Both the position numbers and the translations under genes were made by a program. Of a stretch of 23,772 nucleotides of DNA, positions 6,679 to 15,302 are shown piece by piece. Location: positions 1-23,772 of the forward strand of contig DBZJ01000216.1 in the NCBI GenBank assembly GCA_002311635.1, in the 5' to 3' direction. The notes under the pieces are model-generated. The model searched no databases. It had not been told where the DNA came from and saw nothing but the letters and a program-made list of their open reading frames with translations. The stretch is from Syntrophaceae bacterium UBA1163. GTDB lineage: Bacteria > Desulfobacterota > BSN033 > UBA1163. The number at the start of each line of letters is the position of its first letter. Position 1 is the stretch's first letter.

Positions 6679-8073
6679 TTAGATCATTGCCTCCGATCTT
6701 ATTGGCAAGCTGAAATAGAAGGTGGACCCTTTCGCCAGCTGACTTTCGACCCAAACCTTTCCGCCGTGCGCTTGGACGAGATGTTTCACGATGGAGAGTC
6801 CGAGGCCGGTTCCCCCCAATTCCTTAGACCTTCCTTTATCCACTCGATAGAAACGTTCAAAAATTCTGGAAAGGTCTTCTTTGGGAATGCCGATACCATT
6901 GTCCTCTATCGAAAACTGAATATCCTTTGAATCTTTTTCAGCCGCTGAGACGATCACCCTTCCTCCCTCAGGAGTATACTTAATGGCATTATCCAAGAGA
7001 TTAATCAAAATCTGTTCCAAATAGCTGCGGTCAGCCCGAATGGCCAGGGAGGAAGGGGTTTCATGCCGGGAGAGTGATATCTTCTTCTTTTCCGCGGGCT
7101 CCTTTAGAAAGTCGATGATATCATCCATCAAGTTCGGGAGGGAGATACTCTCCGTCTTCAGTTGAAATTCTTTTGTTTCAATTTTTGACAGCATCAATAG
7201 GTCTTCCACAATTTTTGTCAGGCGGTCGGTATGCCTCTTAATCACCTGGACAAACTGAAAGGCCTGATCTTCTTTCAGGGCTCCATCCAAAAGCGTCTCA
7301 GCATATCCCTTGATCGTCGTCAAAGGAGTCCGTAATTCGTGCGACACATTGGCCACGAAATCCTGCCGAATTTTTTCCAACTGCTTCAAGCGAGTGATAT
7401 CGTGAAAAACAGCAACGGCCCCCCTAATTCCCTCGCTGTCTTCATCCTTCCTTGTACCGGAAGGATGGATGCTCACCACACTGACTTCAATCGTTTTCTC
7501 TCCGGCTTTATTAAGATCCAACTCAAGGGCGATGTTCTCACCGCCCTCCATGGCTTTCCGAATGGCTTCTTCCAGTTCTGCATTCCGGATGATTTCCACC
7601 GGCATCCTGTCTGATACATCCGAGGAAAGTGACAACAACTGTCGAAGGGCGTCATTTACCATCAAGATGCGGGCTCTCCCGTCCACGACCAAAACGCCCT
7701 CCGTCATGCCTTTGAGAATGGTTTGGAGGTAGTCTTTTTCGTTGGAAATCTCTTCGATCTTATTCCTCAACTGGGTACCCATCTCCCCGATCGCCTTTGA
7801 AAGACTTCGGAGTTCGTCCGTTGGACGGACTTGAACCTCCCCACCGAAATTGCTGGAAACCAATTGAATCGCTTTCTGGGTCACTTCCAATATGGGGTTA
7901 GTGAGAGATCTCGATAGGAAGTAGGCCAGGGGAATGATCAGGATCACACTAAAAAGAGAAGACAAAAGAAAGGACTTCCTGAAAAAGTAAAGCAGGTACA
8001 CTTGGATGGCGAAAAAGATAAGAACAAGAAATATAAAAAACAGCATCCATTTCCATCGAAGACGCAGACTCAT
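6679..8073 (-). CDS. phoR: PhoR-type sensor histidine kinase
   Basis: A membrane sensor kinase that autophosphorylates on histidine and passes phosphate to the adjacent response regulator. Domain order: two hydrophobic helices close together (about 9-30 and 35-54) with almost no periplasmic loop, a HAMP region (about 55-108), a PAS domain (about 115-225), HisKA with the H-box FVANVSHELRTPL (H245), and HATPase_c with the N-box LLDNAIKYTPEG, the G1 box DNGIGIP, the F-box IFERFYRVDKGRS and the G2 box GGTGLGLSIVKH. At 464 aa it matches the PhoR group. Its ATG overlaps the TGA of the regulator gene (ATGA at 8070-8073), indicating translational coupling. No pst transporter or phoU gene is in the window, so a phosphate signal is assumed from family similarity only. 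Confidence 0.87.
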   Translation of the reverse strand: MSLRLRWKWMLFFIFLVLIFFAIQVYLLYFFRKSFLLSSLFSVILIIPLAYFLSRSLTNPILEVTQKAIQLVSSNFGGEVQVRPTDELRSLSKAIGEMGTQLRNKIEEISNEKDYLQTILKGMTEGVLVVDGRARILMVNDALRQLLSLSSDVSDRMPVEIIRNAELEEAIRKAMEGGENIALELDLNKAGEKTIEVSVVSIHPSGTRKDEDSEGIRGAVAVFHDITRLKQLEKIRQDFVANVSHELRTPLTTIKGYAETLLDGALKEDQAFQFVQVIKRHTDRLTKIVEDLLMLSKIETKEFQLKTESISLPNLMDDIIDFLKEPAEKKKISLSRHETPSSLAIRADRSYLEQILINLLDNAIKYTPEGGRVIVSAAEKDSKDIQFSIEDNGIGIPKEDLSRIFERFYRVDKGRSKELGGTGLGLSIVKHLVQAHGGKVWVESQLAKGSTFYFSLPIRSEAMI

Positions 8074-8756
8074 TCGCTCTCCTCTCGAAACCGGTAACCC
8101 ACCCCACGGATGGTCTCGATCGAGTCACCTAAAGATCCGAGTTTCTCCCTCAATCGGCGTATATGTGTATCCACCGTCCTTGCATACCCTTCATAAGTAT
8201 ACCCCCAGACTTTATCCAGAAGGTGCTCCCGGGTTTGAACCCTCCCCCTTTTAGAAGCGAGTTCTGCAAGCAACTTAAACTCCGTAGAGGTCAGACGAAC
8301 TTCGCTCTTTTTGACCGAGACATGGTGCCGGTCGATATCGATCATCAGATCGCCCACCCGAATAATCTTCTCTCCCTCCTGATCCGTCTCCTTGCGGCGA
8401 AGGATAGCCTTCACTCTTAGAACCAATTCCTTCGGGCTGAAAGGCTTGGTCACATAATCGTCCGCTCCCAACTCAAATCCAATCAACCGGTCTGTCTCCT
8501 CCGCCTTTGCAGTAAGCATGAGGATAGGAATGGATTGAGTCAGCGGGTTTGACTTAAGTGAACGGCAGATATCTTTTCCGTCCATTTCCGGAAGCATCAA
8601 ATCCAGAATGATGAGACGGGGATGTTCCCTTCTGGCCTTTTCCAGCCCTGCAGGGCCATCCAGGGCCGAAATGACGGAAAAACCTGATTGTTTCAAATGA
8701 TACGCAATTAAATCCACAATATCCTTTTCGTCTTCAATAATCAGAACGGATTTCAT
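8070..8756 (-). CDS. phoB: PhoB-type response regulator (OmpR family)
   Basis: A 228-aa DNA-binding response regulator. The N-terminal receiver domain shows the acidic pocket EDE (8-10), the phosphoacceptor aspartate in LIILDLMLPEMDG (D52 or adjacent), the switch threonine in LTAKAEE and the lysine in VTKPFSP. The C-terminal winged helix is the trans_reg_C type (LTSTEFKLLAELASKRGRV through TVDTHIRRLREKLG to IETIRGVGYRF). An AGGAGGGG ribosome site lies about 11 bases upstream of the ATG. It is the first gene of a two-gene unit with the kinase. Assignment to PhoB rather than another OmpR-type regulator rests on overall resemblance plus the PhoR-like partner; the regulated genes are not evident here. 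Confidence 0.87.
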   Translation of the reverse strand: MKSVLIIEDEKDIVDLIAYHLKQSGFSVISALDGPAGLEKARREHPRLIILDLMLPEMDGKDICRSLKSNPLTQSIPILMLTAKAEETDRLIGFELGADDYVTKPFSPKELVLRVKAILRRKETDQEGEKIIRVGDLMIDIDRHHVSVKKSEVRLTSTEFKLLAELASKRGRVQTREHLLDKVWGYTYEGYARTVDTHIRRLREKLGSLGDSIETIRGVGYRFREESE

Positions 8757-8820
8757 AACAGCCGTTGCCCCTCCTGACGATTATATTAATGGTCCCGAAA
8801 TAGGATCGACGTAAGCGTTT

Positions 8821-8934
8821 GGAAATCTCCGCTCGCCCCTTTTTGCCAAAGAGGGGTAATTCCTCCCTTAGGAAAAGGGAGGGCAGGAGGGATTTTACAA
8901 ATCAACGTCATTACTATGATGAGGCTCCTAATAA
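8821..8934. repeat. dispersed double-hairpin repeat, copy B
   Basis: Second copy of the repeat at 6453-6566, same orientation and similar length. The first hairpin is CCCCTTTTT/AAAGAGGGG, containing a G-U type pair. The second is CCTCCCTT/AAGGGAGG, one base pair shorter than in copy A on both arms, so pairing is preserved although the sequence changed. The downstream tail (ATTTTACAAATCAA then an AT-rich run) is also shared. Confidence 0.8.
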
Positions 8935-9247
8935 TTTATTGAGCCATGCGTCGTTGCCCCCCGATGAGTAAACATTATGGCCGCGTCTCCCTATATGCAC
9001 TTTTAGAGCCTGAAGAAGGTGGCCAGTTGCTCTGTCCCTTGGTTTTTTCTATTATACACTCTGCAACCATTTACTGCACTCCCTAAATGCCAATGGAGCT
9101 ATCTCTTGAATGTTTTGGTTGTTTTTTAACAGCCTGTCTAAATTTCAACAAAGATTTTTCCCATATCCTAATATTGAAATCGATAGGCGTCCGATCAAAC
9201 TATACAATAATGTTAAGGAATCCATCTTAATGATTATTCGAACCAAA

Positions 9248-9263
9248 TGGCATAAGGATTGCT
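9248..9263 (+). promoter_or_regulatory. sigma-54 (-24/-12) promoter candidate for the activator gene
   Basis: TGGCATAAGGATTGCT fits the RpoN consensus TGGCAY-N5-TTGCW exactly. The GG doublet is at 9249-9250 and the GC at 9261-9262, with ten bases between. The predicted start near 9274 lies about 17 bases ahead of the Shine-Dalgarno at 9291-9296. It suggests the activator is itself sigma-54 dependent, perhaps autoregulated. Confidence 0.65.
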
Positions 9264-9305
9264 CATCTATTATAAACTTCTTTTCAAACTGGAGGTCAGA
9301 TTTCA

Positions 9306-10919
9306 TTGATCGGGTCTGTTCCCGCACTGCCTGGTTCTGCGGCAGTCATCAAGAAAACCGCTACCTCTCGGGACAAGCTTTTGATTTCCCTCGAAAGGAA
9401 GCTCAAAGAGTTTACGGTTCTTTACGAAATCAGTCAGCTGATTGGTTCCACCCTGAACTGCCAGGAAGTCCTGTCCGATATTCTCGCTACGTTCCATTCT
9501 CGCTTAGGAATGAACCGGGGAACGATCACTCTACTCAACCCCGATACAGGAGAACTGGAAATCCGGGCGGCCCACGGGATGACCGAGGACGAGATGAAAA
9601 GGGGGAGATATCTGGTCGGTGAGGGAGTGACTGGAAAAGTGGTGGAAACGGGAGAACCCGTCGTCGTTCCCCAAATCGAGAAGGAGCCACTCTTTCTGAA
9701 TCGAACTCAATCGAGAAACGATGTCAAGAAGAGCGATATCTCCTTTATCTGTGTGCCCGTCAAGGTGGGGTCTACCATTTATGGAGCATTAAGCGTCGAT
9801 CGGCTTTTCAACGAAGACATTGCATTTGAAGAAGATGTTCGCCTTCTCTCCATCGTGGCATCCGCGATCGCCCAGGGGCTCAAGATTCAGCAGATGGTCC
9901 AGGATGAAAAGAAACAACTTCTGAATGAAAACATCACTCTTAGGGAAAAGCTGAAAGAGAGATATAGCCTTTACAACATTGCGGGCACCAGCAATAAGAT
10001 GAACGAGGTCTTTCAGATGATCGAGAGGATCGCCAACACGGATGTGACCGTTCTCATCCGGGGTGAAAGTGGCACCGGAAAAGAGTTAGTGGCAAATGCG
10101 ATCCATTTCAATAGCTCCCGGGCCTCAAAGCCTTTTTTGAAACTGAACTGCGCAGCCCTTCCCGACACGCTCACCGAGAGCGAGCTTTTCGGACACGAGA
10201 GGGGTGCCTTCACAGGAGCCACCGAGCAGCGAATGGGGAGATTTGAAAGAGCCGACGGTGGAACGCTTTTCCTCGACGAGATTGGAACGTTAAACCTCGT
10301 TGCCCAGGCAAAGCTTCTCAGGGTCCTTCAAGAAAGAGAATTTGAAAGGATCGGAGGAAACCGAACGCTTCGGGTTGATGTGCGTATTATCACCGCCACC
10401 AGCAAAGACTTGGAAAGATCGATTGAGGAAGGCACTTTTAGGGAGGACCTGTATTATCGTCTGAATGTATTCCCGATCTTCATCCCGCCCCTTCGAGAGA
10501 GAAAGACGGATATTTTGCTTCTGGCCGATCATTTTGTTGAAAAATTCAATCAAAAACATAAAAAGGACGTTCGAAGGATTTCGACTCCAGCGATCGACAT
10601 GCTCATGCAATACCATTGGCCGGGCAATGTGAGAGAGCTCGAGAATTCCGTAGAAAGGGCCGTTCTCCTCTGCACGGATCGGGTCATCCACAGCCACCAC
10701 CTCCCCCCTACCCTTCAGACGGGGGAGCAATCCGGTACCCTCCCTTCCCTTTCGTTTGAAGGGGCAGTTCAAAATTATGAGAAAGAGCTGATCATCGATG
10801 CCCTCAAAAACGCAGGAGGAAATATGGCCGAGGCGGCCAGGCTTTTGAAAACCTCGGAAAGGGTAGTCTCTTACAGCGTCAGAAAGCTTCGAATTAACCC
10901 AAAATCGTATCGTGCCTAA
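9306..10919 (+). CDS. sigma-54-dependent activator, GAF-AAA+-Fis (NifA-like)
   Basis: A bacterial enhancer-binding protein that would remodel sigma-54 RNA polymerase at target promoters. Domain order: GAF sensor (about 35-195), helical linker, AAA+ domain with Walker A GESGTGKE (253-260), the sigma-54 contact loop GAFTGA (300-305), Walker B LFLDEIG (321-327) and the WPGNVREL segment, then a Fis-type helix-turn-helix (about 490-535). There is no receiver domain, so it resembles NifA rather than NtrC; the cysteine cluster of oxygen-sensitive NifA linkers is not seen. Translation probably starts at a TTG (9306-9308), nine bases after a clean GGAGGT; the first in-frame ATG lies inside the GAF domain. 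It is placed directly upstream of urtA with the same orientation, and paired dyad sites lie between them, so control of urea genes is a strong inference. Confidence 0.88.
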   Translation: MIGSVPALPGSAAVIKKTATSRDKLLISLERKLKEFTVLYEISQLIGSTLNCQEVLSDILATFHSRLGMNRGTITLLNPDTGELEIRAAHGMTEDEMKRGRYLVGEGVTGKVVETGEPVVVPQIEKEPLFLNRTQSRNDVKKSDISFICVPVKVGSTIYGALSVDRLFNEDIAFEEDVRLLSIVASAIAQGLKIQQMVQDEKKQLLNENITLREKLKERYSLYNIAGTSNKMNEVFQMIERIANTDVTVLIRGESGTGKELVANAIHFNSSRASKPFLKLNCAALPDTLTESELFGHERGAFTGATEQRMGRFERADGGTLFLDEIGTLNLVAQAKLLRVLQEREFERIGGNRTLRVDVRIITATSKDLERSIEEGTFREDLYYRLNVFPIFIPPLRERKTDILLLADHFVEKFNQKHKKDVRRISTPAIDMLMQYHWPGNVRELENSVERAVLLCTDRVIHSHHLPPTLQTGEQSGTLPSLSFEGAVQNYEKELIIDALKNAGGNMAEAARLLKTSERVVSYSVRKLRINPKSYRA

Positions 10920-10920
10920 T

Positions 10921-10936
10921 CCCACAAAATTGTGGG
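10921..10936 (+). terminator. possible terminator stem overlapping an activator site
   Basis: CCCAC pairs with GTGGG around an AAAATT loop immediately after the activator's stop codon, followed by a pyrimidine-rich run with TTT and TTTT. The stem is short. The same bases form the first ACAAAATTGT dyad, so this may be a regulator site rather than a terminator. Confidence 0.35.
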
Positions 10937-10963
10937 TTTGCCTTTCTTTTCAAACAAAATTGT
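10924..10963 (+). promoter_or_regulatory. tandem ACAAAATTGT dyads upstream of urtA (putative enhancer sites)
   Basis: Two identical copies of ACAAAATTGT occur at 10924-10933 and 10954-10963, exactly 30 bp apart (about three helical turns, same DNA face). Their centres are about 176 and 146 bp upstream of the start predicted from the -24/-12 element at 11077-11094. The same paired motif with the same spacing and distance occurs before amt. They are the likely binding sites for the Fis-domain activator encoded just upstream. Confidence 0.7.
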
Positions 10964-11076
10964 CGCTTTTTCATATTTCTTGTCTGTCTCTACCTTTCTC
11001 ACTCTGCTTTTCTGCCACAGGAACAAGTGACTTCGATTTCAACACGTTAGTCCTTATACAGAGACGAATCATCTTG

Positions 11077-11094
11077 TTTGGCATTATTCTTGAT
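11077..11094 (+). promoter_or_regulatory. sigma-54 (-24/-12) promoter of the urt-ure operon
   Basis: TTTGGCATTATTCTTGAT: the -24 GG is at 11080-11081 and the -12 position at 11092-11093, with ten bases between. The -12 reads TTGA rather than the consensus TTGC, and the amt promoter shares exactly this variation. The predicted start is near 11105, leaving a leader of about 70 nt before urtA. Confidence 0.7.
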
Positions 11095-11173
11095 CATATC
11101 AAAGACAAAGGCCTTGCATTAAGAAAAAATCGAAGGGGTACTCATTCGAAAATTAAATCTAAGGAGGAAGAAA

Positions 11174-12418
11174 ATGTTGAAGGTAAAAAGCCGAACCTTT
11201 ATCCTGTCCATCTTTATCATCGCCGTGGTTGTTAGCGTTGGCAGTGTTTGGATCAATGCTGCTCGGTCCGCTGAAAAGGAACCCATCAAAGTCGGAATCC
11301 TACATTCCCTGAGCGGTACGATGTCGATCAGTGAGGTCGCAGTAAAAGACGGAGAACTGTTAGCCATCGAAGAGATCAATGCTCGAGGTGGCGTACTCGG
11401 CAGAAAGATCGCGCCGATCATAGAAGATGGGGCCTCTGACTGGCCAACCTTTGCTGAGAAAGCGAAGAAACTGATCATGAAAGATAAGGTCGCTGTCGTG
11501 TTTGGCTGCTGGACTTCCGCCAGCAGGAAGGCGGTGCTGCCGGTTTTTGAAAAATATGACCACCTCCTATTTTACCCAGTCCAGTACGAGGGGCTGGAAG
11601 CTTCAAAAAATATTATTTATACCGGAGCGACAGCAAACCAGCAGATTATGCCGGGCGTGACATGGCTCTTGAAGAATGGTCACAAGAAGTTTTATTTGCT
11701 CGGTTCGGATTATGTCTTTCCCAGAACCTGCAATTTAATCGTCAAGGCCCAACTCAAAGCTGAAGGAGGAACGCTGGTGGGCGAGGAATATACGCCACTC
11801 GGACACACGGAGTACAGTACCGTGATCAGTAAGATCAAGGCGGCCAAACCCGATGTCGTCTTTAATTCATTGAACGGCGATAGTAATGTGGCTTTCTTCA
11901 AACAGCTTCGCTCTGCGGGGATTACTGCAAAGGATATTCCGACGATGTCGGTCAGTATCGCTGAAGACGAAATTCGCGGGATTGGTGCCGAGAACATGTT
12001 AGATCATCTCGCTGTCTGGAACTATTTTATGAACATGGAAACTCCTGAGAATAAGAAATTTGTGGCGGCCTATAAAGCCCGCTACGGGAAGGATCGTGTG
12101 ACAGATGATCCAATCGAAGCTAACTATTTCGGTGTCTATCTCTGGGCCAAAGCAGTGGAGAAGGCTGGAACGCCCGACCCGTTAAAGGTCCGTGCCGCGG
12201 TGAGGGGCCTGAAGTTTAAGGCTCCTGAAGGAGAGGTTACAGTCGATCCTACCAACAACCACGTTTGGAAGATTGTTCAGGTCGGCAAGGTGAAGCCAGA
12301 CGGCCAGTTTGATATCATCTGGAGTTCCGGAAAACCCGTTGCTCCTGATCCATTTCCTTCACTGGTCTCCAACAAAATAGTACTTGAACCGGGAAAAATT
12401 GTAGACCGTAAGAAATAA
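11174..12418 (+). CDS. urtA: urea ABC transporter substrate-binding protein UrtA
   Basis: The periplasmic receptor of the high-affinity urea importer UrtABCDE. An N-terminal hydrophobic signal (about residues 8-31, cleavage likely after ARSA) precedes the mature start [15 protein letters not shown], typical of type-I periplasmic binding proteins of the branched-chain amino acid/amide group. UrtA-specific segments by eye include [54 protein letters not shown] and [14 protein letters not shown]. There is no lipobox cysteine. Length 414 aa is normal. A strong AAGGAGG site lies before the ATG. It is the first gene of a run continuing through urtBCDE, a PII gene and urease, and is separated from urtB by a large hairpin that may raise its expression over the permeases. 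Confidence 0.95.
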   Translation: MLKVKSRTFILSIFIIAVVVSVGSVWINAARSAEKEPIKVGILHSLSGTMSISEVAVKDGELLAIEEINARGGVLGRKIAPIIEDGASDWPTFAEKAKKLIMKDKVAVVFGCWTSASRKAVLPVFEKYDHLLFYPVQYEGLEASKNIIYTGATANQQIMPGVTWLLKNGHKKFYLLGSDYVFPRTCNLIVKAQLKAEGGTLVGEEYTPLGHTEYSTVISKIKAAKPDVVFNSLNGDSNVAFFKQLRSAGITAKDIPTMSVSIAEDEIRGIGAENMLDHLAVWNYFMNMETPENKKFVAAYKARYGKDRVTDDPIEANYFGVYLWAKAVEKAGTPDPLKVRAAVRGLKFKAPEGEVTVDPTNNHVWKIVQVGKVKPDGQFDIIWSSGKPVAPDPFPSLVSNKIVLEPGKIVDRKK

Positions 12419-12434
12419 GTCGCAGCACTCATTC

Positions 12435-12468
12435 ATCTTTCCTCCCGCGCAAGCGCGGGAGGAAAGAT
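12435..12468 (+). terminator. 16-bp perfect hairpin between urtA and urtB (attenuator/stabiliser)
   Basis: ATCTTTCCTCCCGCGC (12435-12450) pairs perfectly with 12453-12468; the last paired bases open to give a normal loop. It is followed by ACTTTTT. Located 16 bp after the urtA stop and about 25 bp before the urtB ATG. It could be a partial terminator or a 3'-end stabiliser that leaves more urtA than urtB transcript, as is common for binding-protein genes. Confidence 0.75.
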
Positions 12469-12492
12469 ACTTTTTGGTGAAAACCGTAAAAG

Positions 12493-13404
12493 ATGGGAAT
12501 AGAAACCCTCCTCTCTCAAATTTTTAACGGCCTCAGCTTGAGTTCCGTTCTACTGCTGGTCGGCCTTGGTCTTAGCATTACTTTCGGAATTATGGGAGTG
12601 ATCAACTTTGCCCATGGTGAATTCCTGATGGTGGGGGCTTATGTCGTGTACGTTCTCCAAGGCCTTTTTAACAAATTCTACGGCCATGGGGCCGCTGGAC
12701 TCTCTTTCTTAATCTCTCTTCCCCTATCATTTTTCGTGGCCGCTTTGTTGGGCTTTTTGCTTGAAAAAGTCCTGATCCGCTTTCTGTACGGACGCCCGTA
12801 TGAAGGTATCCTCGCCACGTGGGGATGTAGTCTGATATTGCAGCAGGCGGCCAGGAATATCTTTGGGGCCAATAACGTAGATGTTACCAGTCCCAAGTGG
12901 CTTGCAGGGGGAGTGGAGGCTATGCCTGGGCTTCAACTTCCTTACAACCGTCTATTCATTCTCGCCCTCACCACCCTATGTGTGGTGGGAATATATCTCT
13001 ATCTATACCGAACGGCGCAAGGACGACGTATGCGGGCTGTCATGCAGAACCGGGACATGAGCGCCTGCTTGGGAATCCGAACCCGCAAGGTTGACACCTT
13101 CACCTTTGCGTTGGGCTCGGGCCTGGCCGGGATTGCAGGGTGCGCTGTGAGCCTCTTAGGATCGATCGGCCCTTCGACCGGACAAAATTACATTATTGAT
13201 GCCTTTATGGTCGTGGTGCTGGGAGGGACGGGAAGGCTCGCCGGGACAATTGCCGGAGCGCTGGTCATGGGCGTCCTCAATCCAGTCTTTGAATTGATCA
13301 GTACGTCGAGTATGGGAAAGGTGATCCTCTTCATCCTGGTGATTTTATTCCTCCAGGGAAAACCGCAGGGACTATTCTCCTTAAAGACCCGCGCGTTGGA
13401 TTGA
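12493..13404 (+). CDS. urtB: urea ABC transporter permease UrtB
   Basis: An inner-membrane permease of the LivH/UrtB type, forming the urea channel with UrtC. At 303 aa it is the short version; many UrtB proteins carry a long extra N-terminal domain that is absent here. Landmarks are the N-terminal [20 protein letters not shown], then [16 protein letters not shown], the central [19 protein letters not shown] cytoplasmic loop that contacts the ATPase, and [21 protein letters not shown]. Most of the rest is hydrophobic helices. The ATG lacks a good Shine-Dalgarno, although it follows the urtA hairpin closely. The urtC start is 13 bp after its stop, so the two are co-translated. Confidence 0.93.
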   Translation: MGIETLLSQIFNGLSLSSVLLLVGLGLSITFGIMGVINFAHGEFLMVGAYVVYVLQGLFNKFYGHGAAGLSFLISLPLSFFVAALLGFLLEKVLIRFLYGRPYEGILATWGCSLILQQAARNIFGANNVDVTSPKWLAGGVEAMPGLQLPYNRLFILALTTLCVVGIYLYLYRTAQGRRMRAVMQNRDMSACLGIRTRKVDTFTFALGSGLAGIAGCAVSLLGSIGPSTGQNYIIDAFMVVVLGGTGRLAGTIAGALVMGVLNPVFELISTSSMGKVILFILVILFLQGKPQGLFSLKTRALD

Positions 13405-13417
13405 GAAAGTTTTACGG

Positions 13418-14524
13418 ATGGATACAAAGCCTGCTAAGTCCGCCATCTTTAGGTTTAAATGGTTTGCCTTGGTCATGCTTCTTCTGGCATTGGCACCTTT
13501 TTTTCTCTCAGACTTTCGTTTGAACTTGTTTGGGAAGTTCTTAACCTTTGCTATTGTCGCTCTGGGCATTGACCTCATTTGGGGGTATGCCGGGATTTTA
13601 AGTCTGGGCCACGGTGTCTATTTTGGTTTGGGCGCGTATTGTATGGGAGCCTATCTCAAACTTCAGGCAGAAGATTTGCCGGACTTTATGAGCTGGAGTG
13701 GACTCACCGAACTTCCCCGGTTTTGGAAGCCTTTCTATCATGCTTGGTTCGCCTTGCCGATGACTCTCCTGATCCCAATGCTCTTTGCTCTTTTGGTCGG
13801 CTTTCCAACATTCCGTGCAAGGATTAAAGGGGTTTATTTCTCTATCCTGACCCAAGCCTTAGCCCTTATCTTCGTTACTCTTTTTATTGGTCAACAACCA
13901 TATACGGGAGGGACCAATGGGATAACAAATCTCCAGAGCATCTTTGGGTTTTCCCTGGCAGAACCGGCCACAATGCGAGGTCTTTATGCGGTGACGGTTT
14001 TGATGCTCGGGATCGCTTACTTATTATGCCACTGGCTTACTCATACTCAGCTGGGTAAAGTGCTCGTGGCCATTCGAGACGGAGAAAATCGGCTCCGCTT
14101 TTTAGGTTACAATCCGGCGTTATTTAAAGTTCTTATCTTCGCCATCTCAGCGGGATTGGCCGGTTTGGCAGGAGCCCTCTTTGTCCCTCAGGTGGGCATC
14201 ATCTCTCCTTCGATGATGGGGATCCTTCCTTCTGTGGAAATGGCCATTTGGGTGGCTGTCGGAGGAAGGGGCACTTTAAAAGGTGCCGTGATCGGGGCTG
14301 TTTTAGTGAATGCGGCCAAAAGTTACTTCAGCGAAAACTTCCCAGAACTCTGGCTCTATTTTTTAGGAGTCCTTTTCATCAGTTTCGTTCTTCTCTTCCC
14401 TCAGGGGATAATGGGATTTTGGCGAAAGGGTCGCTTTAAGTGGATGACTTCCATTTTGCGATGGCGGGAAACGAGATTCGCAAGATCCTCTTCTCCGAAC
14501 GGCCTTCCTCGCAAGTACCATTGA
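13418..14524 (+). CDS. urtC: urea ABC transporter permease UrtC
   Basis: The second urea permease, LivM/UrtC type, 368 aa. Many membrane helices are evident, with the family motifs [25 protein letters not shown] near the N-terminus, [28 protein letters not shown], the EAA-like cytoplasmic loop [16 protein letters not shown], and the C-terminal [19 protein letters not shown]. The C-terminal tail is short and basic, as is usual. It lies between urtB and urtD with gaps of 13 bp on both sides, so all three belong to one transcript. The ribosome site is weak. Confidence 0.93.
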   Translation: MDTKPAKSAIFRFKWFALVMLLLALAPFFLSDFRLNLFGKFLTFAIVALGIDLIWGYAGILSLGHGVYFGLGAYCMGAYLKLQAEDLPDFMSWSGLTELPRFWKPFYHAWFALPMTLLIPMLFALLVGFPTFRARIKGVYFSILTQALALIFVTLFIGQQPYTGGTNGITNLQSIFGFSLAEPATMRGLYAVTVLMLGIAYLLCHWLTHTQLGKVLVAIRDGENRLRFLGYNPALFKVLIFAISAGLAGLAGALFVPQVGIISPSMMGILPSVEMAIWVAVGGRGTLKGAVIGAVLVNAAKSYFSENFPELWLYFLGVLFISFVLLFPQGIMGFWRKGRFKWMTSILRWRETRFARSSSPNGLPRKYH

Positions 14525-14537
14525 TAGGAGCGGGTTT

Positions 14538-15302
14538 ATGGCTGTAACGATCATCTATTTGGAAGACGTCACGGTCGATTTTAATGGCTTTAAAGCCCTC
14601 CATGGCGTAAATTTTTTCGTAGATTATGGTGAACTCCGGGTTTTGATCGGTCCGAATGGGGCAGGGAAAACGACGCTTCTGGATGTCATTTGTGGATGGG
14701 TGAAGCCAGAAAGTGGGCGGGTTCTTTACGGGGAAGGTAAAGATATTCAGAGGTTGACCGAGCATAAAATTGCCAGGTTGGGCATTAGCCGAAAATTTCA
14801 AACCCCTTCGGTCTTCGTCAACCTCACTCTATTCGAGAATATCGAGCTTTCCTTGCGGCGGGGCGAAGGATTTTGGGGCACCCTTTCTTCCTCATTGAAT
14901 GGGGAAGATCGCGATAGGATATTTTCTATCCTGAACATGATCGGCTTGGCCGATAAATCTTCCGAGAGGGCAGGCTCGCTCTCACACGGTGAGAAGCAAT
15001 GGCTGGAGCTTGGGATGAACATTGTTGTGCAACCATCGCTCTTATTAGTTGATGAACCAGTGGCCGGAATGACAGGAAGGGAAAGGGAGAAGACAGGCGA
15101 ACTCCTCCAGGCGATCGCCAAAGACAGATCCGTCTTGATTGTGGAACACGATATGGAATTCGTTCGCCAGATTGCAAAAAAAGTGACGGTCCTTCACGAG
15201 GGTTCCGTTTTGTGCGAAGGATCGATGGAACGGATTCAAAACGACCCGACGGTGATAGAAGTCTATCTGGGGAGGGGAGAAAAAGGGGAACGTGAATGCT
15301 AA
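14538..15302 (+). CDS. urtD: urea ABC transporter ATP-binding protein UrtD
   Basis: One of the two cytoplasmic ATPases that drive urea import (LivG-type). Walker A is GPNGAGKTT (about 39-47), the ABC signature is LSHGEKQWLELG, Walker B is LLLVDEPVAGM followed by the UrtD-type TGREREKTGELL, and the switch histidine lies in VEHDMEFVR. The LSHGEKQWLE form of the signature is typical of UrtD. An AGGAGCGGG site lies upstream of the ATG. Its last seven bases overlap the urtE start, which indicates translational coupling and fits the need for a balanced UrtD/UrtE heterodimer. Length is normal (254 aa). Confidence 0.94.
   Translation: MAVTIIYLEDVTVDFNGFKALHGVNFFVDYGELRVLIGPNGAGKTTLLDVICGWVKPESGRVLYGEGKDIQRLTEHKIARLGISRKFQTPSVFVNLTLFENIELSLRRGEGFWGTLSSSLNGEDRDRIFSILNMIGLADKSSERAGSLSHGEKQWLELGMNIVVQPSLLLVDEPVAGMTGREREKTGELLQAIAKDRSVLIVEHDMEFVRQIAKKVTVLHEGSVLCEGSMERIQNDPTVIEVYLGRGEKGEREC

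Larger units (their letters stand above)
8757..9305. other. divergent intergenic region between phoB and the sigma-54 activator
   Basis: A 549-bp stretch between genes pointing away from each other. It holds repeat copy B (8821-8934) and, at its right end, the -24/-12 element and ribosome site of the activator gene. About 300 bp between them (8935-9247) is AT-rich and shows no gene with a ribosome site. Within it, ACAATAATGT (9204-9213) and ACAGCCTGT (9129-9137) loosely resemble the ACAA-N2-TTGT dyad seen before urtA and amt, but both are imperfect and lack the 30-bp pairing. I found no convincing sigma-70 promoter for phoB. Confidence 0.5.

Noticed and set aside
8780..8785. TATAAT-like -10 on the minus strand upstream of phoB
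   Set aside because: No acceptable -35 lies at 16-18 bp, and the implied start would leave almost no leader before the ribosome site.
6453..8934. Possible CRISPR array or composite transposon formed by the two repeats
   Set aside because: There are only two copies more than 2 kb apart, with normal genes between them and no cas or transposase gene.
9081..9101. TGGCAT on the minus strand with TGCA downstream, upstream of the activator
   Set aside because: The spacing between the GG and GC elements is two bases too long for a -24/-12 promoter.
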